This document shows, in pieces, positions 8,090 to 17,349 of a DNA stretch of 64,000 nucleotides (positions are counted from its first letter, which is position 1; each line of letters begins with the position of its first letter). Source of the DNA: Paraburkholderia haematera. GTDB lineage: Bacteria > Pseudomonadota > Gammaproteobacteria > Burkholderiales > Burkholderiaceae. The notes below the pieces were generated by a model. It was not told the origin of the DNA. It ran no database searches and saw only the letters and a list, made by a program, of their open reading frames with translations. The DNA lies in assembly GCF_905220975.1 (NCBI RefSeq), contig NZ_CAJNBK010000028.1:17381-81380 (forward strand). Reading direction: 5' to 3'. The position numbers were made by a program, and so were the translations under genes.

Positions 8090-10072
8090 TCAGAGCGACT
8101 CGCCGAGCTGATCGAGAATCGCCGGGTTCTCCAGCGTGGACACGTCCTGCGTGATCTCCTCGCCCTTCGCGAGCGAGCGCAACAGGCGGCGCATGATCTT
8201 GCCCGAGCGTGTCTTCGGCAGGTTCTCGCCGAAGCGAATGTCCTTCGGCTTGGCGATCGGACCGATCTCCTTGGCAACCCAGTTGCGCAGTTCGTTGGCG
8301 AGCTTCACCGCTTCTTCGCCTTCAGGACGCGCGCGCTTGAGCACCACGAATGCGCAGACGGCTTCGCCCGTCGTGGCATCGGGACGGCCCACCACGGCCG
8401 CTTCAGCCACGATCGGGTTCGACACCAGCGCCGATTCGATCTCCATCGTGCCGAGGCGGTGGCCGGACACATTGAGCACATCGTCGATGCGGCCCATGAT
8501 CGTGAAGTAGCCGGTTTCCTTGTCGCGCACCGCACCGTCGCCAGCGAGATAGAGCCTGCCGCCGAGCTCTTCGGGGAAGTAGCTCTTCTGGTAGCGGTCC
8601 GGATCGCCCCATACGTTGCGCAGCATGGACGGCCACGGACGCTTCACCACCAGAATGCCGCCCTGTCCGTTCGGCACGTCCTGGCCGGTTTCATCGACCA
8701 CCGCCGCCATGATGCCCGGCAGCGGCAGCGTGCACGAACCCGGCACCAGCGGTGTGGCGCCCGGCAGCGGCGTGATCATATGGCCGCCGGTTTCGGTTTG
8801 CCACCACGTATCGACGATCGGGCAACGGCCGCCGCCGACGTTCTCGTGATACCACACCCACGCTTCCGGATTGATCGGCTCGCCGACCGTGCCGATGATG
8901 CGCAGCGTGGACAGGTCGTAGCTTTTCGGATGCACTTTCTCGTCCGCTTCGGCGGACTTGATCAGCGAGCGAATCGCCGTGGGCGCGGTATAGAACAGTG
9001 TGACCTTGTGTTTGGCGATCATGTCCCAGAAGCGGCCGGCGTTCGGATAGGTCGGCACGCCTTCGAACACGACCTGGGTGCCGCCTAGCGTCAACGGACC
9101 ATAGGTGATGTAGCTGTGACCGGTGATCCAGCCAATGTCGGCGGTACACCAGAACACATCAGTGGGCTTCCAGTCGAAAGTCCACTTCAAGGTCTGCGCG
9201 GCCCACAGCAGATAGCCGCCGGTGCTGTGCTGCACGCCCTTCGGCTTGCCGGTCGAACCCGACGTGTAGAGGATGAAAAGCGGATGCTCGGCGCCGACCC
9301 ACTCGGGCGGGCATTGATCCGATTCGGCCTGCGCGAGCTCGTGCATCCACAGATCGCGGCTTTCGTTCCATGCGATCTTGCCGCCGGTGCGCTTGTAGAC
9401 GATCACGCTCTTGACCGCATCGCAGCCGCCCATGGCGATGGCTTCGTCGGCGATATTCTTCAGCGGCAAGGCTTTGCCGCCGCGCATCTGTTCGTCGGAC
9501 GTGACGAGCGCGACGGCGCCCACATCCACCAGCCGCTCATTGAGCGACTTCGACGAAAAGCCGCCGAACACCACCGAATGCGTGGCGCCGATCCGCGCGC
9601 AGGCCTGCATGGCAACGACGCCTTCGATCGACATCGGCATATAGATCACGACCCGGTCGCCCTTCTTCACGCCGCGTTTTTTCAGCGCGTTCGCAAAGCG
9701 CGACACGCGTTGCAGCAGATCGTTATAGGTGACGTTGGTGACGGTGCCGTCGTCGGCTTCGAAGATGATCGCAACGCGCTCGCCATTACCGGCTTCGACA
9801 TGACGGTCGATGCTGTTATACGACGCGTTGATCTGCCCGTCTTCGAACCACGTGTAGAACGGTGCCTTCGATTCGTCGAGCACCTTGGTGAAGGGCGTGT
9901 TCCAGCTTAGCGTCTCGCGAGCGAGGCGCCCCCAGAAACCCTCGTAATCGCGCTCCGCTTCGGCGGCAAGCGCCCGGTACGCATCCATACCGGAGATGGC
10001 CGCGCCAGCCGCTGCTTCAGCGGAGGGCGGGAAAACACGGCGTTCGTGAAGAACCGATTCAATCGCAGACAT
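8090..10072 (-). CDS. acs: Acetyl-CoA synthetase
   Basis: A 660-aa cytoplasmic AMP-forming ligase that converts acetate, ATP and CoA to acetyl-CoA, AMP and pyrophosphate. Visible motifs are the ATP loop YTSGSTGKPKGVQH, TWWQTETGGHM, YLAGDGAVRD and, near the C-terminus, KTRSGKIMRR, whose lysine is the usual acetylation switch. Length matches the family. I chose the ATG at 10072 because AAGGGG lies six bases upstream and the product then starts MSAIESVLHE as in relatives. With the DUF4212/symporter pair downstream it forms an acetate scavenging locus, now split by the CNF-like gene. Confidence 0.97.
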   Translation of the reverse strand: MSAIESVLHERRVFPPSAEAAAGAAISGMDAYRALAAEAERDYEGFWGRLARETLSWNTPFTKVLDESKAPFYTWFEDGQINASYNSIDRHVEAGNGERVAIIFEADDGTVTNVTYNDLLQRVSRFANALKKRGVKKGDRVVIYMPMSIEGVVAMQACARIGATHSVVFGGFSSKSLNERLVDVGAVALVTSDEQMRGGKALPLKNIADEAIAMGGCDAVKSVIVYKRTGGKIAWNESRDLWMHELAQAESDQCPPEWVGAEHPLFILYTSGSTGKPKGVQHSTGGYLLWAAQTLKWTFDWKPTDVFWCTADIGWITGHSYITYGPLTLGGTQVVFEGVPTYPNAGRFWDMIAKHKVTLFYTAPTAIRSLIKSAEADEKVHPKSYDLSTLRIIGTVGEPINPEAWVWYHENVGGGRCPIVDTWWQTETGGHMITPLPGATPLVPGSCTLPLPGIMAAVVDETGQDVPNGQGGILVVKRPWPSMLRNVWGDPDRYQKSYFPEELGGRLYLAGDGAVRDKETGYFTIMGRIDDVLNVSGHRLGTMEIESALVSNPIVAEAAVVGRPDATTGEAVCAFVVLKRARPEGEEAVKLANELRNWVAKEIGPIAKPKDIRFGENLPKTRSGKIMRRLLRSLAKGEEITQDVSTLENPAILDQLGESL

Positions 10073-10748
10073 CGACAACCCCTTGGTGAAGATGAAACGT
10101 AAAACCTGTGCCGGCACGCCTATGGCGCGCCACATGATGTCGCGCGCAACAAGGCGGCGCGTGTCTCCTGATTCCTTGACGGTGTGGTCGCTGATGCCGC
10201 ACGGTGCCATGCGATGCGACCCGTTGCCGACATGCTGCCACGATAGATGCCGCAACTTACCTGTCACTTACATCAGGGGGCGCTCGCGCGTCGTTTGCCG
10301 AGGCATTCGGGATTGTCATGTTAGCTGATACGGTCAGGCACTGTCATGGGCGGAGCCGATGCGATCTGCGTTTGGGTCGAGCGCAGGCACGATCGACACC
10401 AGGGTTATACCGGAGACGACGTTAGATTGTTATCTGGCGATTGGTGTTTACCCACGATTGAATGCTGCTGCGCGAGCGTTTCGTGACGACCCGCCGGTAT
10501 GTCATACGCGGAGGGGAAACCCTGTCCGAAAGCAAACCTTCTCACGCCACGACGTCATAAGCGGAGTCAATCCCACTTCAATGCCGGCCGCAACCCGTCT
10601 GGCATGACATGCAAAGCGCGCAGTCATACAGGATTGACACCCGGCGTTGGACCTGGGGTGTTCCCATCGTCATGCATCACAACCGGTGTTAATCCGCGGA
10701 CCCGGGTAAAGCGGGTCCGTCACCTTGCCATGCAAAAGGAGCATTCAT
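10073..10748. other. Intergenic region between acs and the ART effector gene
   Basis: 676 bases with no convincing gene. They hold the divergent promoters of acs and the effector gene, but I could not identify -35/-10 pairs, and no plant-pathogen-type hrp or PIP box was found. An 8-bp hairpin (CGGACCCG / CGGGTCCG, about 10697-10719) lies shortly before the effector ribosome-binding site. It marks the left border of the T3SS island. Confidence 0.5.
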
Positions 10749-13700
10749 TTGACGACCAGGTCCACTGACAGTACTGCCAGCACCACGTTGACCGAGCCGG
10801 GTCGCGACCCGGCCAGCGACACCGCCCCATCTCCCGACACGCCAGCGCCGGTGCAGCGACAGCCGACTCTGCGCGACACGTCATCCGATTCGACTGAGTC
10901 CGACGGGGCGCTCCTACGGAACCGGTATAGCTCAAGCGGCGGCGACCAGGTGCCGCCTGGCTCGCCGCAACTATCCACGCCTCGCAGCGACGTCACTGCA
11001 AGCCGGGGCAGCAGCGCTGTCGGCGGTGCTGCCCCGGCTTCAACGCCGTCTTCACCGCAGCTGGCCCCGTCGGCTGCATTGGCGAAACCCTCCACGGCTG
11101 CACCACCCTCCGCACCCTACACGCGAGCGCTACTATCCGGCGTCACACGCGCCGAGCTTGAGCACCTGCTCGACGCGCACGACACAACGCCGCTACCTAA
11201 CGGGACACGCCTGTCGAGAAGCAGCGACCAGGACGAGAAAAATATGGCGCGGCTTGGCACCGCCCTGCAGCAAAACCTCACAGGCTACCCCCCAGAGGTT
11301 CAGCTGTTCGAGCAAAGGGTCAATGACATGCAGGCGCAGCTCGCCACGCTACCTCAGGCTGAACACGAGGCCTACGCGGGTGCCGCAGCGACGCTCGATG
11401 TCGCGTTCCGCGACAGCAGGAACGCCGAAGGTCGGCAACGTGCCGACGAACAACTGTCGCAACTGGGCAGTGCGCTGCTCGCACGCGCCACCATCATGGA
11501 CAACGATCCGGTCGGCCGGGCGTTGAGCGTCTTCAACCGGCCGGTCGGCGGCGGCTACTTGACGGGATTGGCGGACCAGCAGCAACTCGGCGCACTGGGG
11601 CGCCTGCGCCAAGGGTTCGTCACTGCCGCGACGCCAGCTGCACGTGAGCACTATTTCACGCAGGCCACAGAGCTAAAGGACACTCTGCAACACAGAATCG
11701 CCACGGCGATCGACCAGCATACGACGCAGGAAGCCGGTAAATGGGGCGAGGCGAAGGCGGAAGTTGACCGGATCCTCCACGAAGCCGACGCGCTTACCGA
11801 CGCTCCTGGCAAGCGCTACGAGTTGATCGGCAGTCAGTTGTATAGCACCAATCCCGGCACCGGCCGCGACGACCTGGCCGACCGCCGGCTGCTCGCTTTC
11901 ACGCAGCGAATGCGCGACGATCCCACGCTGCACGACAAGCTCGTCAATTGGTCAGTCGACGCGGGACGAAAACTCAACACCTATGACGTCGACGCTCAGA
12001 AAAACTATCCGGACATCCTGAATAACCTGCCACCGGCCGGCCCCGACTATGTCCGCGATCTGGCGGACCAGTACAACGCCGTGCTGCACGACACGTCGTA
12101 CAAAAACGAGTCGATCACGCCGCATGCCCGTGCGGAAAAGCTGGCTGAGCAAGTCTTCGAAGGTACCGCTCGTTTCCTGCTGGGCATGACGCCGTTCGCG
12201 CCGCTCACGGCAGCGTTCGATGCGCACTCGGCGTTGTCGGAAAACACGCGGCTAGGCATCGACCTCGCGTCCGGTCTGGTCGGGCTCGTCGCGGGCGAAG
12301 GTGCGACTGCTTTCACCGAACGGCTTGCCGCGAAGAGCGCCACCGCCGTTGTCAAAGCGGGTTCCGAAGGGCATTCTCCTGGCGAAGCGATTTCCGAAGC
12401 GCATTTACCCGCGCGGGCGATCGAGACGGGCGACGATAAGATCGCCATCCACAATGCGCCGTCCGTGCAGCCTGGCAAGACCGGCGCGGCCGGCGTGCAA
12501 AGCACGCCGCCGGCGGGCGATACTGCAGCGCAAGGCCTGCGTGTGGACGAGGCCGTCGCCGAGGCATCGCAGCGCATTAACGGCGAGAAGTCAGGCTTAC
12601 CCGACGACTACGCCGTGCAGACCGCGCCCGATACACTGAAACAGGCCCCTGGCCAGCAAGGCGTGCTCACGGACGGCAACGGGCAGCGCTATATCCCCAA
12701 TAGCGGGAAGATCTACCCCGCCCGCTTCGACCGCGACAACGGCACCTGGCGCGTGTATCAGCCCAATAACGCGTACCGGCCTCAATATCCAGTCAGGCTA
12801 GACGCCCAAGGCGACTGGAAGGTCCACTCCGATGTGGGGCTCAAGGGCGGCATGAACCCGAACGATTCGCCGCCCCCGGGACTTCAGCAAGCGCGGCCGT
12901 TCGGGGAAAACTATCGGGTCTCGACCGCGACCGGCGCCGCCCCCTCCGCCGATATGCTGCGAACGCTCAATCCAGAGTCATGGCACTCCGATGCGAACCA
13001 CTGGCTCGAAAACCAGGTGTTCAGCAGACGATACCAAACCGCGTTCGACCGTCTTCCCGATGAGCAGCAACAAGCCCTCAGAAGCTGGACGTATGTGGAT
13101 ACCAGCGATACATACTCGACGGGCTCCGGCTACGATGACGACGTCAACTACGAACTCAACCAGCAACTGCGCGATCGCACCCACGAAAGCGGCACCGCCG
13201 CGCGCGCCAAGGTGTTGCAAACTGCTCTGGGTGGTCTGCCGAGGCCCGGCGGCGAGAGTCGCCTGATTCGCATCGGGGAGGTCCCCGCCGACTATGCAAG
13301 CAAGCTTGCGGCAGGCGACTACGTGACCAACTCGCCAGCGTTCATGTCCGCAGCCAGCGACAGCGAATACGCACAAACAACCCTGAGGGACGGCGAGTTT
13401 GGGGATGCCCCCGGGAGTGCGTTCGCGCTTTACGACATCCAGTCGAAGTCGGCAACGCCCTTTGTTCATCGCGTCACCACGTTGGCCCTCGGCGAGAACG
13501 AATGGCTATTCCGACCCAACACCCTATTCCGAGTCGACGAAATGGCGACGGCGACGTCTCAAGACGGAAGTACCACTCCCCGTATCGGTTTGCGTCTAAG
13601 CGAGGTGCCAATCGAATCGCCCACCTTCGCGAAGAACATTTACACAGGCGAGCAGGAACTAGTCTATCCGCAGGGAACGACACCGGTCTATGCGCCGCTC

Positions 13701-13805
13701 CAGGCGACCCGAACGCCACCGGTCAAGCCATCGCCGCCCACCCCTAACCAGCCACCGCCACCTGCGCATGGCGATCCCAACCAGCCGGGACCGTTCATGG
13801 CGTGA
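10749..13805 (+). CDS. Putative T3SS effector with ADP-ribosyltransferase domain
   Basis: A 1018-aa soluble protein. The start is a TTG at 10749 with AAAAGGAG eight bases upstream; an upstream TTG at 10725 is in frame but has no such site. Residues 1-130 are Ser/Thr/Pro-rich, as in T3SS-secreted proteins; 130-470 are mainly helical. A Gly/Ala-rich helix near 500 could contact membranes. The C-terminal 820-940 region has the R-S-ExE pattern of arginine-type ADP-ribosyltransferases: Arg in RLIRIGE (R841), SPAFMSAASD, and GENEWLFRPNTLFRV with E916 and E918. A Pro-rich tail follows. It would modify a host protein with ADP-ribose from NAD+. It converges on the sct operon and precedes the DUF1521 gene. 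Confidence 0.72.
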   Translation: MTTRSTDSTASTTLTEPGRDPASDTAPSPDTPAPVQRQPTLRDTSSDSTESDGALLRNRYSSSGGDQVPPGSPQLSTPRSDVTASRGSSAVGGAAPASTPSSPQLAPSAALAKPSTAAPPSAPYTRALLSGVTRAELEHLLDAHDTTPLPNGTRLSRSSDQDEKNMARLGTALQQNLTGYPPEVQLFEQRVNDMQAQLATLPQAEHEAYAGAAATLDVAFRDSRNAEGRQRADEQLSQLGSALLARATIMDNDPVGRALSVFNRPVGGGYLTGLADQQQLGALGRLRQGFVTAATPAAREHYFTQATELKDTLQHRIATAIDQHTTQEAGKWGEAKAEVDRILHEADALTDAPGKRYELIGSQLYSTNPGTGRDDLADRRLLAFTQRMRDDPTLHDKLVNWSVDAGRKLNTYDVDAQKNYPDILNNLPPAGPDYVRDLADQYNAVLHDTSYKNESITPHARAEKLAEQVFEGTARFLLGMTPFAPLTAAFDAHSALSENTRLGIDLASGLVGLVAGEGATAFTERLAAKSATAVVKAGSEGHSPGEAISEAHLPARAIETGDDKIAIHNAPSVQPGKTGAAGVQSTPPAGDTAAQGLRVDEAVAEASQRINGEKSGLPDDYAVQTAPDTLKQAPGQQGVLTDGNGQRYIPNSGKIYPARFDRDNGTWRVYQPNNAYRPQYPVRLDAQGDWKVHSDVGLKGGMNPNDSPPPGLQQARPFGENYRVSTATGAAPSADMLRTLNPESWHSDANHWLENQVFSRRYQTAFDRLPDEQQQALRSWTYVDTSDTYSTGSGYDDDVNYELNQQLRDRTHESGTAARAKVLQTALGGLPRPGGESRLIRIGEVPADYASKLAAGDYVTNSPAFMSAASDSEYAQTTLRDGEFGDAPGSAFALYDIQSKSATPFVHRVTTLALGENEWLFRPNTLFRVDEMATATSQDGSTTPRIGLRLSEVPIESPTFAKNIYTGEQELVYPQGTTPVYAPLQATRTPPVKPSPPTPNQPPPPAHGDPNQPGPFMA

Positions 13806-14018
13806 CATCAACGCGATCACGACGCCCCACCGCAAGGAGGGCACCCGTCGCATGTGCAACCAACCAATCCGCCGGACGGTGTGCAGTTCTATATATAAGT
13901 ATGGCCTGCCGCCGCGGCTTCGCACCTACTATTCATACGCGGGACCCACCTCGTACCGTCGGCCACGCGGTTCCGGCCGCACAGCCCAGGCCGGCTCTTT
14001 TACTTCAGGAATATCGAC

Positions 14019-15137
14019 ATGCAAGCAGCAACGCAATTCAACTCTCCACAAATCAGCAATCCTTATCTCTCGTTTCAGGGCAACCTGAACACCCTGTTTG
14101 GCGGCGGCGCACAGTCACAGCTTTCGCGCGGCGCCGGGTCCAATAACAGTTCCAGTTCGTCCAGCCAGATGTCGAATATGCTGAGCGGCTTCTCCAAGGC
14201 GTCGTTCTCAGTCTTCAGCCAGACCACGGGAAACGGCCAAAGCAGCACCTACTTCGCACAGGGAAGCATCACCAGTCGCGGGCCGGCCGCGAACCAGCAG
14301 CCGGCAAATTCCGGGCGCAATGACGATCGTGGCGGCAACAGCAGTTCAACCGGCGGCAAGAACTCCACGCCCTCGCGCAACGATTACGGCGGCAATAACC
14401 CCACGCCCCCGCGCAATGACTGCGGCGGCAAAAACCCCACACCCTCGCGCAACGACTGCGGCGGCAAGAACCCCACACCCTCGCGCAACGACTGCGGCGG
14501 CAATAGCCCCACGCCCCCGCGCAACGATTGCGGCGACAAAAACCCCACGCCCCCGCGCAACGACTGCGGCGGCAAAAACCCCACGCCCTCGCGCAACGAC
14601 TGCGGCAAGGACTCGGGCAGGAGCAACCAGACGCAGTGGAGCAACACCGCGGTTTGCGACAACAAGTCGAGTATCGATCTGGGCAACTACAAGCTCGATT
14701 TCAACAAGGCCGATTCGTCGATGATCATGACCAACGCCAAAACCGGCGATACAACGAAAATCTGGGGGGATCCGCATCTCACACAGCACGCCAACGGCGC
14801 CAACTCATCGACTGCGATGTTCAACGGCCCGATGACGTTCATGCTGCCTGACGACACCAAGGTCACCGTCGGCACCCAGCCGGCCGCGAACAACAAGTCT
14901 GTCTCGTTCGCGGACCAGGTGACGATCACCCACGGCAATCAGGCCTACCAGGTCACGGGGCTGAGCGAGCAGAACAAGGCGGGCCTCAACGTGCAGAAGA
15001 GCAACAACGGCCGCGCGTTAGACGCCGCCGTGCCGGACGGCTACACCGTCCTGGCCGCTCGCAACGGCAGTGGCTGGATCGATCCGACCACCGGCAAGGA
15101 GCCAACTGCTGACAACATCAGGAATGCCAATAAATAA
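14019..15137 (+). CDS. DUF1521 secreted protein with autocleavage site and Cys repeats
   Basis: A 372-aa protein related to NopE1 of Bradyrhizobium, a type III-secreted protein whose DUF1521 (metal ion-inducible autocleavage) domain cuts itself between Asp and Pro of GD'PH when calcium binds. Here WGDPH is at residues 249-253, followed by about 120 residues typical of the domain. Residues 1-100 are Ser/Asn/Gln/Gly-rich with no signal peptide. Residues 114-197 are seven tandem 12-residue repeats; six carry a Cys. One DUF1521 domain is present, whereas NopE1 has two. The ATG follows AGGA by eight bases. I infer secretion by the adjacent T3SS. Confidence 0.8.
   Translation: MQAATQFNSPQISNPYLSFQGNLNTLFGGGAQSQLSRGAGSNNSSSSSSQMSNMLSGFSKASFSVFSQTTGNGQSSTYFAQGSITSRGPAANQQPANSGRNDDRGGNSSSTGGKNSTPSRNDYGGNNPTPPRNDCGGKNPTPSRNDCGGKNPTPSRNDCGGNSPTPPRNDCGDKNPTPPRNDCGGKNPTPSRNDCGKDSGRSNQTQWSNTAVCDNKSSIDLGNYKLDFNKADSSMIMTNAKTGDTTKIWGDPHLTQHANGANSSTAMFNGPMTFMLPDDTKVTVGTQPAANNKSVSFADQVTITHGNQAYQVTGLSEQNKAGLNVQKSNNGRALDAAVPDGYTVLAARNGSGWIDPTTGKEPTADNIRNANK
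14358..14609 (+). repeat. Seven tandem 36-bp repeats inside the DUF1521 gene
   Basis: Seven in-frame 36-base units encode variants of KNPTPSRNDCGG. The first has Tyr in place of Cys and the last ends in GK. Units differ mainly at Ser/Pro and Lys/Asn positions. Copy number is expected to vary between strains. Confidence 0.95.
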
Positions 15138-15580
15138 GCGCATCGCACGATGATGGGGTAACCGCATCAGTCAGTGCTCCAAAAGGATGCCGCACGCACA
15201 CTCGCCGAATGGGTGCGGCATCCAATCTCCTCCATGAACTCACCTGGGCTCGTCTGGGCCGCCAATCCGCATCAAGCCGCATCAATCCGCGTTGTCCACC
15301 AGCGGCCAGCTTCATGGTCGTGACAGGCAACCCGCCACGCCGTCTTGGAACCCGCATAGGCACACTGCTTTCCGCGCGTGAACCGTATAGTTCGGTTCCA
15401 CCAGGATCGGACGGCGAATAAATGGCGGGCTGTTGATTCGAATGGGCAGAGAGACTGTCAGTGTTTGATTTTTGAATCGCCGCCCACTCCATTATTATTT
15501 GCCGGGCCACTGGTCTGCTGAGCTACATTCGCACCGCTTGACGATGCGTTTGAATCGTCACTGGAAAACTAAGCCTGGCT
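15138..15580. other. Intergenic region between convergent DUF1521 and sctO genes
   Basis: 443 bases without a credible gene. An 11-bp inverted repeat (GGATGCCGCAC ... GTGCGGCATCC, 15185-15222) may end transcription from the left, although it has no T-tract. In many T3SS clusters sctP follows sctO; nothing resembling sctP is here. Confidence 0.55.
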
Positions 15581-16009
15581 TTAGCGTTCGTCACGGTCGC
15601 CGCACGCCACGCGCGCGACGGCCGCTCTCCATCGGTACTTTGCGTCGTCATGCCGGACCCGCTCGACATTCCAGTCCCGCAGCGCTTCTCCCGCTTCGTG
15701 GCGCGCCGCCGCGTGCGCGTGCTGCGCGTCGCTCAGTTGCCGCTGCAGCATGGGCATCTGTGCGTCGTGGGCACGGAGCGTCGCATGCCACTGGCCGCCG
15801 GCCCTCTGATCGCGCCGGCAGAACGCAAGCACGCGCTGCCGCTGCGCTGCGTGCCGTTCCAGCGCGGCGACCTGTTCACCCACCGCAGCGGCCGCCCGCC
15901 GCTCACGCCGGCGCGCGTCGGCCAGCGCGCGAAGCCTGCGGCGCACCCGCAAACCGCGCACCCTCGTGAGCCGCCGCCAAAGATCCGCCTCCTGCGCCGC
16001 GCCGCGCAT
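15581..16009 (-). CDS. sctO: T3SS stalk protein SctO (YscO-like)
   Basis: A 142-aa Arg/Ala-rich protein that is almost entirely helical with heptad-like patterning, as expected for the SctO/YscO/FliJ stalk that links the ATPase to the export gate. It is identified mainly by position directly after sctN, size and coiled-coil character, since this family is poorly conserved. I chose the ATG at 16009 because it overlaps the sctN stop as TGATG; the ATG at 16093 would overlap sctN by 85 bases. It is the last gene of the sct operon. Confidence 0.65.
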   Translation of the reverse strand: MRGAAQEADLWRRLTRVRGLRVRRRLRALADARRRERRAAAAVGEQVAALERHAAQRQRVLAFCRRDQRAGGQWHATLRAHDAQMPMLQRQLSDAQHAHAAARHEAGEALRDWNVERVRHDDAKYRWRAAVARVACGDRDER

Positions 16010-17349
16010 CACATCGGGGGGGCGCCGGCGCACAAGCCGTGCAGCTGCGCGCGCGTTTCGGACCACGAACTGCAGCGGTCGTACGGCTGACACAGAAAGC
16101 GCTGGATGTCCGGGCGCAGGTCGATCGCCCGGTCCGTCTCGAGATCGTTACCCCGCTCGTATTCGCCGATCTGCAACAGCATCTCAACCTCCTCATAACG
16201 CGCCAGCCAGTCGCGCACGCGGTTCGCATCGGCGCGCTGCGCCGCATCCGCCACGCGATTCATCAGGCGGCTGCGGCTGCGCAGAATGTCGATCGCCGGA
16301 TAATGCCCAGCCGCGCCCAGTTTCGACGACAACTGGATGTGCCCGTCCAGCAGCGAACGCGCCTCTTCCGCGACCGGGTCGGACAGATCGGCCTCGTCGG
16401 CGAGCACGGTATAGAAAGCGGTGATGCTGCCCTGCGCCGTCACGCCGGCCGATTCGATCAGCCGTGGCAACTGCGCGAACACGCTCGGCGGAAAGCCACC
16501 GCGCAACGGCGGCTCGCCGACCGCCAGGCCGAGCTCGCGCAACGCCCGCGCATAGCGCGTCAGCGAATCGAACAACAACAGCACATTGCGTCCAGTCGCT
16601 CGCAAGCCCGCCGCGACTTTGGCCGCGAGTTCCGCCGCCTTGATCCGCTCCGCGGCGGGACGGTCGGACGTCGCGGCAATCACGATCGTCGACGCGCGCC
16701 GGTGTTCAAGATGGTCGTGAATGAATTCCGCCACCTCCCGGCCCCGCTCGCCGATCAGGGCCACCACCACCGCATCGGTCGATGCGCCGTTCGCGATCAT
16801 GCCCATGATCGTGCTCTTGCCGCCCCCCGCTGGCGCGAAGATGCCCGTGCGCTGACCTACGCCGCAGGTGAGCAGGCCGTCGATGGCGCGCACCCCGGTG
16901 GCAAACGGTGTGGCGATGACCGGCCGTTCGAGCGGATTGAGCGTCGCCCCGGCATCGGCGTGCGCCACCGCACCGGCCGCGAGCGGCTGGGGCGCAGGAC
17001 CGCCGTCGAGCGGGTTGCCGAGACCGTCGATCACCCGTCCGAGCAGGCCCGCCGCGTCGAAGGTGCCCCACGCTGAGCCGCAGCCTTGCACCTCGGTAAT
17101 ATCGGAGAGGCCCGTCAATCCGGCGAGCGGCATGACGAGTGCGCCATCGTGCGCAAAGCCGACCACTTCGCCGTATTGCACCTCGAACGTATCCGGGCGC
17201 ACCAGCCGCACCTTCTCGCCGATGCGCAGCGACACCCCCACCACCCGCGCAACCACGCCGCGCGCTTCGACTACCCGGCCGCGCAACGCCGGCGCAGAGG
17301 TCAACACCGGTACGCTATTTCCGGACAATTGCGTCATGTTCCTGCTCAT
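16009..17349 (-). CDS. sctN: T3SS ATPase SctN (HrcN)
   Basis: A 446-aa F1-beta-like hexameric ATPase at the cytoplasmic base of the injectisome; it unfolds substrates and strips chaperones. Walker A is GIFAPAGGGKST, Walker B lies in NVLLLFDSLTRYA, and ALIGERGREVAEF and GGFPPSVFAQLPRL are typical T3SS ATPase segments. The start overlaps the sctV stop by four bases (ATGA). All catalytic regions seem intact. Confidence 0.95.
   Translation of the reverse strand: MSRNMTQLSGNSVPVLTSAPALRGRVVEARGVVARVVGVSLRIGEKVRLVRPDTFEVQYGEVVGFAHDGALVMPLAGLTGLSDITEVQGCGSAWGTFDAAGLLGRVIDGLGNPLDGGPAPQPLAAGAVAHADAGATLNPLERPVIATPFATGVRAIDGLLTCGVGQRTGIFAPAGGGKSTIMGMIANGASTDAVVVALIGERGREVAEFIHDHLEHRRASTIVIAATSDRPAAERIKAAELAAKVAAGLRATGRNVLLLFDSLTRYARALRELGLAVGEPPLRGGFPPSVFAQLPRLIESAGVTAQGSITAFYTVLADEADLSDPVAEEARSLLDGHIQLSSKLGAAGHYPAIDILRSRSRLMNRVADAAQRADANRVRDWLARYEEVEMLLQIGEYERGNDLETDRAIDLRPDIQRFLCQPYDRCSSWSETRAQLHGLCAGAPPM

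Noticed and set aside
10073..10748. PIP/hrpII/HrpL boxes upstream of effector or sct genes
   Set aside because: No TTCG-N16-TTCG, TTCGC-N15-TTCGC or GGAACC-type match was found here or in 29643-30520.
14358..14609. Regular 36-bp repeats as a CRISPR array
   Set aside because: The units are directly abutting, in frame and without spacers, and they encode a protein repeat.
15185..15222. Inverted repeat as an RNA gene or riboswitch
   Set aside because: A single hairpin with no further conserved structure; at most it ends transcription.
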